From Pseudomonas fluorescens (GTDB lineage: Bacteria > Pseudomonadota > Gammaproteobacteria > Pseudomonadales > Pseudomonadaceae): 64,000 bases of DNA. The stretch is taken from positions 1 to 64,000 of the forward strand of contig NZ_JAGGOG010000016.1 in the NCBI RefSeq assembly GCF_018614655.1. Reading direction: 5' to 3'. The notes under the pieces were generated by a model. It searched no databases, was not told the origin of the DNA, and saw nothing but the letters and a program-made list of their open reading frames with translations. Made by a program: the position numbers and the translations under genes. The first letter of the stretch is position 1. Every line of letters begins with the position of its first letter. This document shows, in pieces, positions 55,608 through 63,543 of the stretch.

Positions 55608-55624
55608 TTGGCACAAGCAGTGCT
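55608..55624 (+). promoter_or_regulatory. Sigma-54 promoter of hrpL
   Basis: TTGGCACAAGCAGTGCT has the -24 GG (55610-55611) and -12 GC (55622-55623) with ten bases between, matching TTGGCACG-N4-TTGCW at all but two positions. It lies 53 bases before hrpL in a very AT-rich region. hrpL is sigma-54/HrpRS-dependent in P. syringae. Confidence 0.85.
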
Positions 55625-55677
55625 AACAGGGTTCCCGTCGAAATCATTTCGACAGTGTCTACCCAGAGGAAAAAATC

Positions 55678-56229
55678 ATGGATATCCCTATCGATGCTTT
55701 AGGTCACCTTCCCCCTGACTCGTCCCAATCCATCCTCGATCTGTCGGACGACCACCATAAGAAACTTCGTAGATTCATTCATAAACGTGTACTGAACCCA
55801 GAAGATGCGGACGATCTTCTGCAGTTGACGTATCTGGAGGCCTGGCGCAACAAGGATCGTTTCAGTGGGCAGGCAACGCTCAGCACCTGGATGTGCGGCA
55901 TCGCACAGAACTTGATCCGCAATCACTTTCGGCGTCTGTACGCCAAACCTGTGCATTGCGAATTCGATGAAGCGCTGTGGCATGGCCAGGAGGAAAACAA
56001 CAATCTGGATTGGGAGTTCGAGGTCAACCGCAGGCTAGAAAGAACCCTGAGAGCGATCAAGCACCTGCCAGTGGAAATGCGCAAAACGCTGTATGCCTCA
56101 CTGCAAACCGATGGCAGTTACCAGGACACCGCCGACGTACTGGAAATCCCCATTGGCACTGTCCGCTCGCGCCTATCCCGCGCCCGCGAACAGCTCAAAC
56201 GGGCCACTCACCACCCGCTGCATCCGTAA
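55678..56229 (+). CDS. hrpL: HrpL/RspL, ECF sigma factor of the T3SS regulon
   Basis: 183-residue extracytoplasmic-function sigma factor. Region 2 is RRFIHKRVLNPEDADDLLQLTYLEAWRN and region 4 is SYQDTADVLEIPIGTVRSRLSRAREQLKRA. AGAGGAAAA precedes the ATG. It activates hrp-box promoters; three such boxes occur in this window. It is divergent from hrpJ. In P. fluorescens the name rspL is used. Confidence 0.93.
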   Translation: MDIPIDALGHLPPDSSQSILDLSDDHHKKLRRFIHKRVLNPEDADDLLQLTYLEAWRNKDRFSGQATLSTWMCGIAQNLIRNHFRRLYAKPVHCEFDEALWHGQEENNNLDWEFEVNRRLERTLRAIKHLPVEMRKTLYASLQTDGSYQDTADVLEIPIGTVRSRLSRAREQLKRATHHPLHP

Positions 56230-56321
56230 ATCGGGGCCCCGGCACCACGCCGAAGCCTATCGCAGGAGCACACGATTTAACCTTTGATCGCACACGTTGG
56301 GCAGCAAGGATATCTGCCCGA

Positions 56322-56349
56322 CCTGATCAGTTTGAGATCAGGCCTTTTT
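56322..56349 (+). terminator. Terminator after hrpL
   Basis: CCTGATC (56322-56328) pairs with GATCAGG (56336-56342) and is followed by CCTTTTT. It overlaps the 3' end of the convergent fsr gene. Confidence 0.75.
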
Positions 56350-57555
56350 CGAGCGCGGCAACAAGATGGCCAACACACCGAACAGCGGCAGGAACGAGCA
56401 CAGCGTGTACACGTACTCGATGCCGTGAATGTCTGCCAGGTGCCCCAGCAGTGCCGCACCAATCCCGCCAAAACCGAACATCAGACCGAAGAATACCCCG
56501 GCGATCATCCCCACATTGCCCGGTACCAACTCTTGCGCGTACACCACAATGGCCGAGAACGCCGAGGCCAGGATAAAGCCGATCACCACGCTGAGCACGC
56601 TGGTCCAGAACAGGTCGACATGGGGCAACAGCAAGGTGAAGGGCGCAACGCCGAGGATCGAAAACCAGATCACCGCCTTACGGCCGATCTTGTCGCCAAT
56701 TGGCCCACCGAAGAATGTTCCTGCCGCCACTGCACCGAGAAACAAGAACAGGTGCAACTGAGAACTGGCCACCGACAAGTCGAACTTCTCGATCAGGTAG
56801 AAGGTGAAGTAACTGGTGAAACTGGCCATGTAGAAGTACTTGGAAAACACCAGCAGCCCCAGCACCACCAACGCACTCAGCACCCGGCCCTTGGACAGAC
56901 CGTGGGTGGCGGCCTGCCCTTGCTTGAGCTTGAACAGGTTCAAGTGGTGGGCATACCAACGGCTGATCGCGTACAGAACAAACAAGGCAAACACTGCAAA
57001 CAGACCGAACCAGGCCACATTGCCCTGGCCGAAAGGAATGATGATCGCCGCCGCCAACAGCGGGCCAAAGGCCGAGCCGGCGTTACCGCCGACCTGGAAC
57101 GTCGACTGTGCCAGGCCATAGCGCCCACCTGATGCCAGGCGTGCCACGCGTGACGCTTCTGGGTGAAAGGTCGAGGAACCCACTCCAATCAGCGCCGCCG
57201 CTAAAAGAATCAACGGGAAACTGCCTACCTGGGACATCATCAAAATACCCACCAGCGTACAGATCATCCCACACGGCAAAAGGTACGGTTTGGGATGGCG
57301 GTCGGTGTAATAACCCACCCACGGCTGCAGCAGGGACGCGGTGAGTTGGAATGTCAGGGTAATCAGCCCGACCTGAGTGAATGTCAGGCCGTAGTTGGCC
57401 TTGAGCATCGGGTAGATCGACGGCAGTACCGACTGGATCAGGTCATTGATCAAATGCGCCAGCGCTACCGCGCCGATGACACGCATGACCAACGGGCTGG
57501 TTTGCCCGGCAGCAGGCGCCGTAGCCACAGGGGGCTGGGAATTGCTAAGAGCCAT
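56338..57555 (-). CDS. fsr: Fosmidomycin resistance-type MFS exporter
   Basis: 405 residues from MALSNSQPPVA. Twelve membrane segments; VGYYTDRHPKPYLLPCGM is the motif A loop, and LIGVGSSTFHPEASRVARLASGGRYGLAQS is diagnostic of the Fsr family. It lies within the inverted block between hrpL and tRNA-Met. Bases 57556-57797 upstream hold no gene. Confidence 0.88.
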   Translation of the reverse strand: MALSNSQPPVATAPAAGQTSPLVMRVIGAVALAHLINDLIQSVLPSIYPMLKANYGLTFTQVGLITLTFQLTASLLQPWVGYYTDRHPKPYLLPCGMICTLVGILMMSQVGSFPLILLAAALIGVGSSTFHPEASRVARLASGGRYGLAQSTFQVGGNAGSAFGPLLAAAIIIPFGQGNVAWFGLFAVFALFVLYAISRWYAHHLNLFKLKQGQAATHGLSKGRVLSALVVLGLLVFSKYFYMASFTSYFTFYLIEKFDLSVASSQLHLFLFLGAVAAGTFFGGPIGDKIGRKAVIWFSILGVAPFTLLLPHVDLFWTSVLSVVIGFILASAFSAIVVYAQELVPGNVGMIAGVFFGLMFGFGGIGAALLGHLADIHGIEYVYTLCSFLPLFGVLAILLPRSKKA

Positions 57556-57797
57556 GGAGAGGATTTCCGTACAACAGATGGATGCACAGGTGCAGGTGCG
57601 ACAATGTGCCACTTTTGGGGGTAAGAAGGCCAGACCCTTAGGAGGCTAACGAGTGAGTGAGTCGATGCTGTGGTCATGATTTGTAAAGGGCCAGCAAGAT
57701 GAATCCCTTTAATTTGCGGGACGTTTCCTAGAGAATCTTTCGGCCTTGTGCCTGGGGGAGTCGGTGACTAGTCTTCGGTCCGTCGCTGGTTTTCAGT

Positions 57798-57960
57798 GAT
57801 CGGGTTTAGTCGCCCGGACTTATATCAGGCGCATGTTCTCATGAGGTTTCATGGTGGCTGTGCGCAGGGCACCTTCGGGTGCGCCGGGTTTTCCTGATTA
57901 GCCGGTCGACTAACCTGCGTACAGCCGCCACCCTTCGTTTAGTCGCGAACGGGCCGGCTC
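57798..57960 (+). ncRNA. Structured leader upstream of the DUF3077/DUF6124-like gene
   Basis: GGTGGCTGT-GCGCAGG (57853-57868) can pair with CCTGCG-ACAGCC-CCACC at about 57914-57932, enclosing a UUCG hairpin (GCACC-TTCG-GGTGC). TTAGTCG occurs three times, at about 57807, in reverse at about 57906 and at about 57939. Such a nested structure before a start codon suggests a cis-acting RNA or attenuator; no named family is claimed. Confidence 0.5.
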
Positions 57961-57982
57961 CAAATTAATCAGGAGCTATGCC

Positions 57983-58303
57983 ATGTTTAAGATCGTCCCC
58001 GATCCACCCCGTGATAAAACCAAAGACCGTGCCGCCTTCCACCGTGCGCTCGACCATTATTTGCCGACCGACCCACCGCGACCTTCGAACCACTTCTACG
58101 CCATCAGTGAAGACATCAGCTTCGAAGACTCTTTGCTCTACACCGCCGACCTGCTGCACAGCGCCTCGGCCACCGCGCTCGACTGCGGCGAACACCTGCA
58201 AAGCCCCGAACGCGCCAAAGTGCTCGCCGTGTGGCACCTGCTGGAAATCGCCAAGGCCATGGTCGACCGCTCGATAGAGTGCCTGCATCCGCGTAAAACC
58301 TAG
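57983..58303 (+). CDS. DUF3077/DUF6124-like small protein
   Basis: 106 residues beginning MFKIVPDPPRDK, the standard start of this Pseudomonas family. The second half is a helical region (EDSLLYTADLLHSASATALDCGEHL) and RAKVLAVWHLLEIAKAMVDRSIE. AGGAG lies seven bases before the ATG, after a structured leader. Function unknown. Confidence 0.8.
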   Translation: MFKIVPDPPRDKTKDRAAFHRALDHYLPTDPPRPSNHFYAISEDISFEDSLLYTADLLHSASATALDCGEHLQSPERAKVLAVWHLLEIAKAMVDRSIECLHPRKT

Positions 58304-58472
58304 TACGCAGGCTGTAAAACACAGCAGATCAAATGTGGCCTTGAGACCTGCGCAAATCCCCAAGCCACTCGTCGCCAACCGGGTGTTTCCCGTTAAACAG
58401 TTGATAGCGTAGATAAATTTTCAAAAAATCGCTTGACGCATTCCCGTTCTACGCGAATAATGCGCGCCACTT

Positions 58473-58549
58473 GGCTACATAGCTCAGTTGGTTAGAGCAT
58501 AGCATTCATAATGCTGGGGTCCGGGGTTCAAGTCCCTGTGTAGCCACCA
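58473..58549 (+). tRNA. tRNA-Met (CAT), elongator type
   Basis: 77 bases including the encoded CCA. The acceptor stem GGCTAC pairs with GTAGCC, the D-arm is AGCTCAGTTGGTTAGAGC, anticodon CAT is at 58507-58509 between GCATT and AATGC, and the T-arm GGGGTTCAAGTCCC is complete. The lack of a C1-A72 mismatch points to elongator Met. A P4-type integrase gene follows, so this is the island's insertion site. Confidence 0.97.
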
Positions 58550-58554
58550 AGTAC
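58525..58554 (+). other. attL at the tRNA-Met 3' end
   Basis: The T-arm and acceptor end GGTTCAA-N4-CTGTGTAGCCACCAAGTAC is repeated, one base shorter and inverted, at 48939-48967. Integration here would restore the tRNA 3' end and move its terminator away, as seen. Confidence 0.7.
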
Positions 58555-58663
58555 CGATTTATAGAGATCCAAGGATGTCTATAAATCACCTCAAGAAGCC
58601 CGCCTAGTGCGGGCTTTCTTGTTTCTGGACGTCCACCCCTTTCTACTGGTGTCCTACACATCT

Positions 58664-58711
58664 TGTATGCCCCCGTGTATGCTTCAATAATAATTGAACT
58701 GGAGGCATACA
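58664..58711 (+). promoter_or_regulatory. Integrase arm-type repeats at attL
   Basis: TGTATGC at 58664 and 58676 (12 bases apart), plus the reverse GCATACA at 58705 between the Shine-Dalgarno sequence and the start of the integrase. The same pair occurs at the other island end. Their place over the integrase promoter suggests autoregulation by the integrase. Confidence 0.6.
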
Positions 58712-58714
58712 CAT

Positions 58715-59956
58715 ATGAAGCGCTCCGACATCAAACGCCGACCTCTCTCTGATACAACGCTGGCCAACCTAGCTCCCGAATCAGGAGCATACCGTGAGCT
58801 AGACAGCTCTGGACTCTATTTCAGGGTTAAGCCTAACGGGCAAAAATCGTGGGAGTTACGGTACAAGAAACCCGACGGCAATTGGTCGTGGCTCGGGCTT
58901 GGGGGCTACCCACAAGTCAGCGGTGCCCGTGCACGGCAGAAGGCTGCCGAATTAAGGGCGGATGCGGCAGAAGGCAAAAATCCGATAGTTGCCAAAAAAG
59001 CGAGAAAAGCTGCGGAGATCGAAGCAACAAACAAAACCTTTGAGTCCCTGGCTCGCGAATGGCATACCTCTCGCCTAGCTGGTTGGGATGTCGGCACAGC
59101 GAAGAGGGTACTTGGGGCCTTGGAACGTCACGTATTCCCCTCCGTTGGAAAGCGACCATATATCTCCATCATGTCAATGGAATGGATGGAGCTTCTGAGA
59201 GGGCTCGAACGTCAGGGAATCCTTGAGCAGATGAGCCGCGTAAGGGCGTACTGCAAGGACATCTATGACCTGGCTCGCGTAACCGGCAGAGCGATGAACA
59301 ACCCCTTGGAGGGGGTTCATAAGTTTCTGTCATCGGGAAAGGCCGTGAACTACGCCCATGTCTCGCAAGAAGAACTTCCCGCACTGCTCAGAGCAATACG
59401 ATCATACCCTCACGCCAAAGACGTTCAGCTTGGCCTGCAGTTGCTCACTCTCATGGCTGTTCGTCCCAGCGAGCTTCGAGAGGCATACTGGGCTGAGTTC
59501 GACTTTGACAAGAAGCTTTGGACCATCCCCGTCGAACGCAAAGGCCGTAAAAAAGGGCGTGAACACCTTGTACCACTCTGCAAGCAGTCACTCCGCGCCC
59601 TTAATGAGCTACGACATATCACGGGGGGGTACCCATTACTGTTTCCCGGTCGAAGCGATCGAACCAAGCCTCGCAGCGATACCGTTTTTTTGATGGCACT
59701 GAGGCGCCTAGGGTATGAGGGGAGGCAGACAGGGCATGGCTTTCGTCATATCGCCAGCACCATACTCAACGAACACGGCTTTCAAGCAGACCACATTGAA
59801 GCCCAACTCAGCCACAAAGCTGCAGGCGTTCGAGGAATCTATAACAAGGCCCAATATCTGGAACAACGTATGAAGATGATGCAGTGGTACGCTGATTATC
59901 TTGAAGCACTGGAAACGGGAAACGTCAAAATCGCCCTTAAGACGACGACCTCCTAA
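58715..59956 (+). CDS. P4-type tyrosine integrase
   Basis: 413 residues from MKRSDIKRRPLSD. The N-terminal DUF4102 arm-binding domain is visible (LYFRVKPNGQKSWELRYKK). The catalytic domain has AVRPSELREA (Arg), GHGFRHIASTIL (HxxR) and GVRGIYNKAQYLEQR (nucleophile Tyr). GGAGG lies nine bases before the ATG. It sits 165 bases from tRNA-Met in the usual orientation, pointing into the island. Confidence 0.93.
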   Translation: MKRSDIKRRPLSDTTLANLAPESGAYRELDSSGLYFRVKPNGQKSWELRYKKPDGNWSWLGLGGYPQVSGARARQKAAELRADAAEGKNPIVAKKARKAAEIEATNKTFESLAREWHTSRLAGWDVGTAKRVLGALERHVFPSVGKRPYISIMSMEWMELLRGLERQGILEQMSRVRAYCKDIYDLARVTGRAMNNPLEGVHKFLSSGKAVNYAHVSQEELPALLRAIRSYPHAKDVQLGLQLLTLMAVRPSELREAYWAEFDFDKKLWTIPVERKGRKKGREHLVPLCKQSLRALNELRHITGGYPLLFPGRSDRTKPRSDTVFLMALRRLGYEGRQTGHGFRHIASTILNEHGFQADHIEAQLSHKAAGVRGIYNKAQYLEQRMKMMQWYADYLEALETGNVKIALKTTTS

Positions 59957-60231
59957 CCCGCAGTGTCAGCTTTACGGCGTAAATGCCGAGCATTAATCAA
60001 ATCTGCTGTTAACTCATAATAGTAAATCGTCGCGGGAGCAGAACAGCGCAGGTGGTGCTGCAGAAACCATCTCACATGCTTTTCTTTCCAGGAGTATGGA
60101 GTCGCGCAACCCCAGCGCTCTCGAATCGCCTCTTGCATCCTTTCTGCCTGTCTGATGTGCCGCTGCCGCGTGACATGTGCACCTTTGAGCACGGGGCGCA
60201 GAAACAACGCCATGTCGAACTCAGACTTCAT
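59953..60231 (-). CDS. Small hypothetical protein of the recombinase operon
   Basis: 92 residues, basic and helical (RQRHIRQAERMQEAIRERW, WFLQHHLRC). Its ATG overlaps the stop of the second recombinase as ATGA, so it is translated with it. It converges on the P4 integrase with a four-base overlap. Function unknown. Confidence 0.65.
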   Translation of the reverse strand: MKSEFDMALFLRPVLKGAHVTRQRHIRQAERMQEAIRERWGCATPYSWKEKHVRWFLQHHLRCSAPATIYYYELTADLINARHLRRKADTAG

Positions 60232-61208
60232 CGTCGGCCTCCGATGTAAGCACTCACCACGTCAATACGGTTGTGCCCCAACTCGTGGCTAACCTGCTGG
60301 CGTGCACTTTGATCGAGTGCACGATCTTCTCGGTAAGCACGACCGCCATTAACGGGTGCAGGGAAGCCAGTCAGTTGCTCGTAGCGTTCACACGCGTAAG
60401 CCGCCCGCAGTTCATGAAAACCTTTCAATCCCTGCTCATGCAGAATGTCCCGCGTAGGTCGCACCACTGCCTGCATGAAGTCCTTGTAGCTTTCATCAGG
60501 TGCTAACAGGTTCCGACTTCCCTTGGGTAAGGCCTCGCTCGCACTGTCGAGGGCATCGCGAACTTGATCCGTGACTGTGATCCAACGTGGTGCCGATGCG
60601 CCTGACCGACCGCCTTTGGTGCCGTCCTGGATGTTGATCTTGCCCAACTGCCGGGCCTCACGTTGCAGTCGGGGCAGATCCGCCAGGATCGCTTCACGCA
60701 GACGCATGCCGGTCTCACGAGCCAGGCGCACAATTGCCCTGACTCTTGGCTGGCCATGCTCTGACAGCGCCTGTGCGATCTGCTCGACCTGCACACGGTC
60801 TTGACCTTGCGGTGCCTCAATACGTACCCCTGAGCGCTGCAGGCCCAAAGCCTTGCTCGGACTGGGAATTTTGACGTACTGATCACCGCGCAGCGCGGCC
60901 ATGGTTCGGTTCACGCTGGACAGTCGGTTCTGCGCGGTGGCAATGCCGATGCTACCCGGATCCACCTGCTCCCTCACAGAAGTGGCGTACCGCATGAGGA
61001 TGTCACGGTTGATCTGTCGCGCGTCATTGAGCCTCGGACCTTCATCGGATCGGCACCACCGCACGAATGCCTGCCAGCGAACGCTATGGGCTTTGACGGT
61101 CGCAAAATGGCCGTCACCAAACAGATCTCTCAGGGCTTGCGGTCCGGCATAGCTGAGCTCGCGACCGAAGCCGAAATTACGCCCAGCCCGCTTACCGACC
61201 CGAGCCAT
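60228..61208 (-). CDS. Second tyrosine recombinase/integrase-domain protein
   Basis: 326 residues from MARVGKRAGRNFGFG. Core-binding helices are followed by a catalytic domain with RETGMRLREAILADL (Arg), GFHELRAAYACERY (HxxR) and ELGHNRIDVVSAYIGGRR (His and the C-terminal Tyr). It belongs to the recombinases carried inside genomic islands in three-gene operons, not the tRNA-targeting P4 class. It overlaps both its neighbours. Confidence 0.82.
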   Translation of the reverse strand: MARVGKRAGRNFGFGRELSYAGPQALRDLFGDGHFATVKAHSVRWQAFVRWCRSDEGPRLNDARQINRDILMRYATSVREQVDPGSIGIATAQNRLSSVNRTMAALRGDQYVKIPSPSKALGLQRSGVRIEAPQGQDRVQVEQIAQALSEHGQPRVRAIVRLARETGMRLREAILADLPRLQREARQLGKINIQDGTKGGRSGASAPRWITVTDQVRDALDSASEALPKGSRNLLAPDESYKDFMQAVVRPTRDILHEQGLKGFHELRAAYACERYEQLTGFPAPVNGGRAYREDRALDQSARQQVSHELGHNRIDVVSAYIGGRR

Positions 61209-61545
61209 TTTTCTGCTCCTGATCGACTGCCGCAAGCTCATAGAAAAGGGCTCGCCAGTGTGCATTCACAATAGCGAACTGGGCCCAATCAGTCGGGCGA
61301 AAACACAGCGTGTTGTCGGCGACGTATAGATGCGCGCCCTCCTCTTTCAACCATTGGATAATGGCCGTCGTCGTGGTGCCAACTTTACGGAGGGTGGCGA
61401 CATCGGCGACAGCGGCGACAACCCTTGCGTTGTCTGCCTTTGAGCGTGGCGACAAAGTGGCGACACTCGCGGCGACAAAACGCGCTTTGGGCTCTTTTGG
61501 GCGTTGAGCCAGGTGATTGCGCAATGCTTCGTCAAGATTAAACAT
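61192..61545 (-). CDS. Hypothetical protein heading the recombinase operon
   Basis: 117 residues starting MFNLDEALRNHLAQRPKEPKA, with GAGG six bases upstream. A possible winged-helix region spans VVAAVADVATLRKVGTTTTAIIQWLKEEGAHLYVADNTLCFRP-like sequence, suggesting DNA binding. Its 3' end overlaps the recombinase start. The junction to hrcR' lies about 14 bases before its start codon. Confidence 0.7.
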   Translation of the reverse strand: MFNLDEALRNHLAQRPKEPKARFVAASVATLSPRSKADNARVVAAVADVATLRKVGTTTTAIIQWLKEEGAHLYVADNTLCFRPTDWAQFAIVNAHWRALFYELAAVDQEQKNGSGR

Positions 61546-61558
61546 GGCGCACCTCGAA

Positions 61559-61737
61559 GGTTCCTGATCTACATCCCGTTCATCGTCATCGACCTGATTG
61601 TCTCCAACCTGCTGTTGGCCCTCGGCATGCAAATGGTCTCGCCCATGACCATTTCCCTGCCGCTCAAACTGCTGCTGTTCGTCATGGTCTCTGGATGGTC
61701 GCGGTTGCTCGACAGCCTGTTCCTTTCTTATCTCTGA
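61559..61737 (+). pseudogene. hrcR: hrcR (sctR) 3' fragment, T3SS export apparatus
   Basis: The last 59 codons of HrcR: FLIYIPFIVIDLIVSNLLL, ALGMQMVSPMTISLPLKLLL, and SGWSRLLDSLFLSYL. The remaining about 160 N-terminal residues are missing and replaced by island sequence. It is directly followed by hrcS in the normal order. Confidence 0.92.
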
Positions 61738-61744
61738 GTGACCT

Positions 61745-62008
61745 ATGGAACCGATCGTGCTGTTCAAGCAGGGCATGCTGCTGGTGGTGGTGCTGTCGGC
61801 GCCGCCGCTGATCGTGGCGGTGATCGTCGGCGTGCTGACTTCGCTGGTGCAGGCCCTGATGCAGATACAGGACCAGACGTTGCCCTTTGGCATCAAGCTG
61901 GTTGCGGTGGGCATCACGCTGGTATTAACGGGCCGCTGGATCGGCCTGGAGTTGATTCAACTGATCAACCTGATGTTCGACATGATCGCCCGTTCGGCAC
62001 TGAACTGA
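61745..62008 (+). CDS. hrcS: HrcS (SctS), T3SS export apparatus
   Basis: 87 residues with two membrane hairpins (LLVVVLSAPPLIVAVIVGVL) and LPFGIKLVAVGITLVLTGRW, the family pattern. Full length. It lies seven bases after the hrcR stop. Confidence 0.93.
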   Translation: MEPIVLFKQGMLLVVVLSAPPLIVAVIVGVLTSLVQALMQIQDQTLPFGIKLVAVGITLVLTGRWIGLELIQLINLMFDMIARSALN

Positions 62009-62012
62009 GGGA

Positions 62013-62807
62013 ATGCGCGTGCTGCTGTATCTTGAATTTCTGCCAAGCCTGCTGGTTGCCATGGCGCGCATTTATCCTTGTGCCTTTTTGGTGCCCGCGT
62101 TCAGTTTCCAGCATATACGCGGCATGCCCCGACATATCATCGTGATGGTCATGGCCTTGATTCCTGCTCCCGGCATTCATGCCGTACTGGCGGGCCAGGA
62201 TTATTCCGCGCTGATGATCAGCGGGCTACTGATCAAGGAGGCTGCCTTGGGTTTTTTGCTGGGCATCTTGTTAGCCATGCCGTTCTGGATGTTCGAGTCA
62301 GTGGGTGCGCTGCTGGATAACCAGCGCGGCGCCCTGGCGGGTGGCCAGCTCAACCCTTCGCTGGGGCCGGACGCTACTCCCATCGGGCATCTGTTCAAAC
62401 AGTTGGTGATTTACCTGCTGATCGCCGTCCTGGGTCTGAGCGTCCTGACCCAGGTGATCTGGGACAGCTACCTGATCTGGCCGGCCACCGCCTGGCTGCC
62501 GCTACCGGCAGTCAATGGCTTCAGTGTTTTCCTCGGTATACTCGGCGATACCTTTACCCACATGATGCTCTACGCTGCGCCCTTTATTGCGGTGCTGTTG
62601 TTTCTGGAGTTCGGCTTCGCCGTGCTGGGACTGTACAGTCCGCAACTGCAAGTCTCTACCCTGGCGACGCCGGTAAAGAGCCTGGTGGGGCTGGGGATTC
62701 TGCTGCTTTACTTTCCGCTGTTGCAGGACTTGATCGTCACGCGCCTGGCGTTTTTGGGGGACCTCAAGCATTCCCTCGCACTGATGTTCAGGGTTTCGAC
62801 ACCATGA
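62013..62807 (+). CDS. hrcT: HrcT (SctT), T3SS export apparatus
   Basis: 264 residues, about six membrane segments, with the conserved ALGFLLGILLAMPFWMFES and DNQRGALAGGQLNPS near residue 110. It may start at GTG 62019, which is better spaced from GAGGGA than ATG 62013. The stop overlaps the hrcU start. Confidence 0.92.
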   Translation: MRVLLYLEFLPSLLVAMARIYPCAFLVPAFSFQHIRGMPRHIIVMVMALIPAPGIHAVLAGQDYSALMISGLLIKEAALGFLLGILLAMPFWMFESVGALLDNQRGALAGGQLNPSLGPDATPIGHLFKQLVIYLLIAVLGLSVLTQVIWDSYLIWPATAWLPLPAVNGFSVFLGILGDTFTHMMLYAAPFIAVLLFLEFGFAVLGLYSPQLQVSTLATPVKSLVGLGILLLYFPLLQDLIVTRLAFLGDLKHSLALMFRVSTP

Positions 62808-63421
62808 GTGATTCGGGGGAGAAAAAACACGCCGCCACGCCCAAGAAGCTCAAGGATCAGCGCAAGAAGGGCCAGGTCGCCCAAAGTCAGGACATCGGCA
62901 AATTGCTCGTACTGACCACCCTGAGCGAAATCGCCTTGTTCACCGCCGAAACCAGCATGCAGCGCTTTCAGCAATTGATGGTGATGCCCATGTCACGCAT
63001 GGGGCAGCCCTTTGTGCGGGCATTGGAAGAAGTGCTCATGGAGAGCCTGATGGTGTTTTTCTCGTTCGCGCTGCTGATGGCCGGGTTGGCGATTACCGTG
63101 AAGCTGATCAGCGGCTGGATGCAGTTCGGATTTCTGTTTGCGCCGGAAAGCCTGAAGCTGGACTTTAACCGCCTCAATCCCCTCAATCAGGTCAAGCAGA
63201 TGTTCTCTGCCAAGTCGGTGATGAACCTGTTGATGGGGTTGGCCAAGGCGTTGCTCCTTGGCGTGATTTTGTATGTCGTGATCGGCCCGTCACTGGGAGC
63301 CTTGATCAACCTGGCCACCAGTGATCTGCAGAGCTATATCCTCGCGTTGATCATCTTGTTCCGCTATCTGCTGCACGCTTGCCTGGGTCTGTTGCTGGTC
63401 TTGGCGCTTACGCGATGGTGA
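62804..63421 (+). pseudogene. hrcU: hrcU (sctU) 5' fragment, T3SS specificity switch
   Basis: 205 codons covering the N-terminus (SGEKKHAATPKKLKDQRKKGQVAQSQD) and the membrane domain, ending LLLVLALTRW. HrcU normally has about 355 residues with an autocleaving NPTH site in the cytoplasmic domain, which is missing. After LLVLAL the sequence joins an inverted hrpG fragment. Confidence 0.92.
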
Positions 63422-63543
63422 GTTAGTTGAGCGCTGATCAACAAAATTTGTTGGTCGCGCCGCACCTTGATTTCGTCATCATCTTCAAACAACGTGATCT
63501 GCGGTTCGTTGCTACTCAACCAACGACCTAATAACTCGTCCAC
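63415..63543 (-). pseudogene. hrpG: hrpG 5' fragment
   Basis: A frame beginning with GTG directly after the hrpF stop (TGAGTG) reads VDELLGRWLSSNEPQITLF, then EDDDEIKVRRDQQILLISAQLTH, and runs into hrcU. Position (second gene of the hrpF-hrpG-hrcC operon) and acidic character support HrpG. The rest of hrpG, hrcC, hrpT and hrpV are deleted. Confidence 0.65.
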
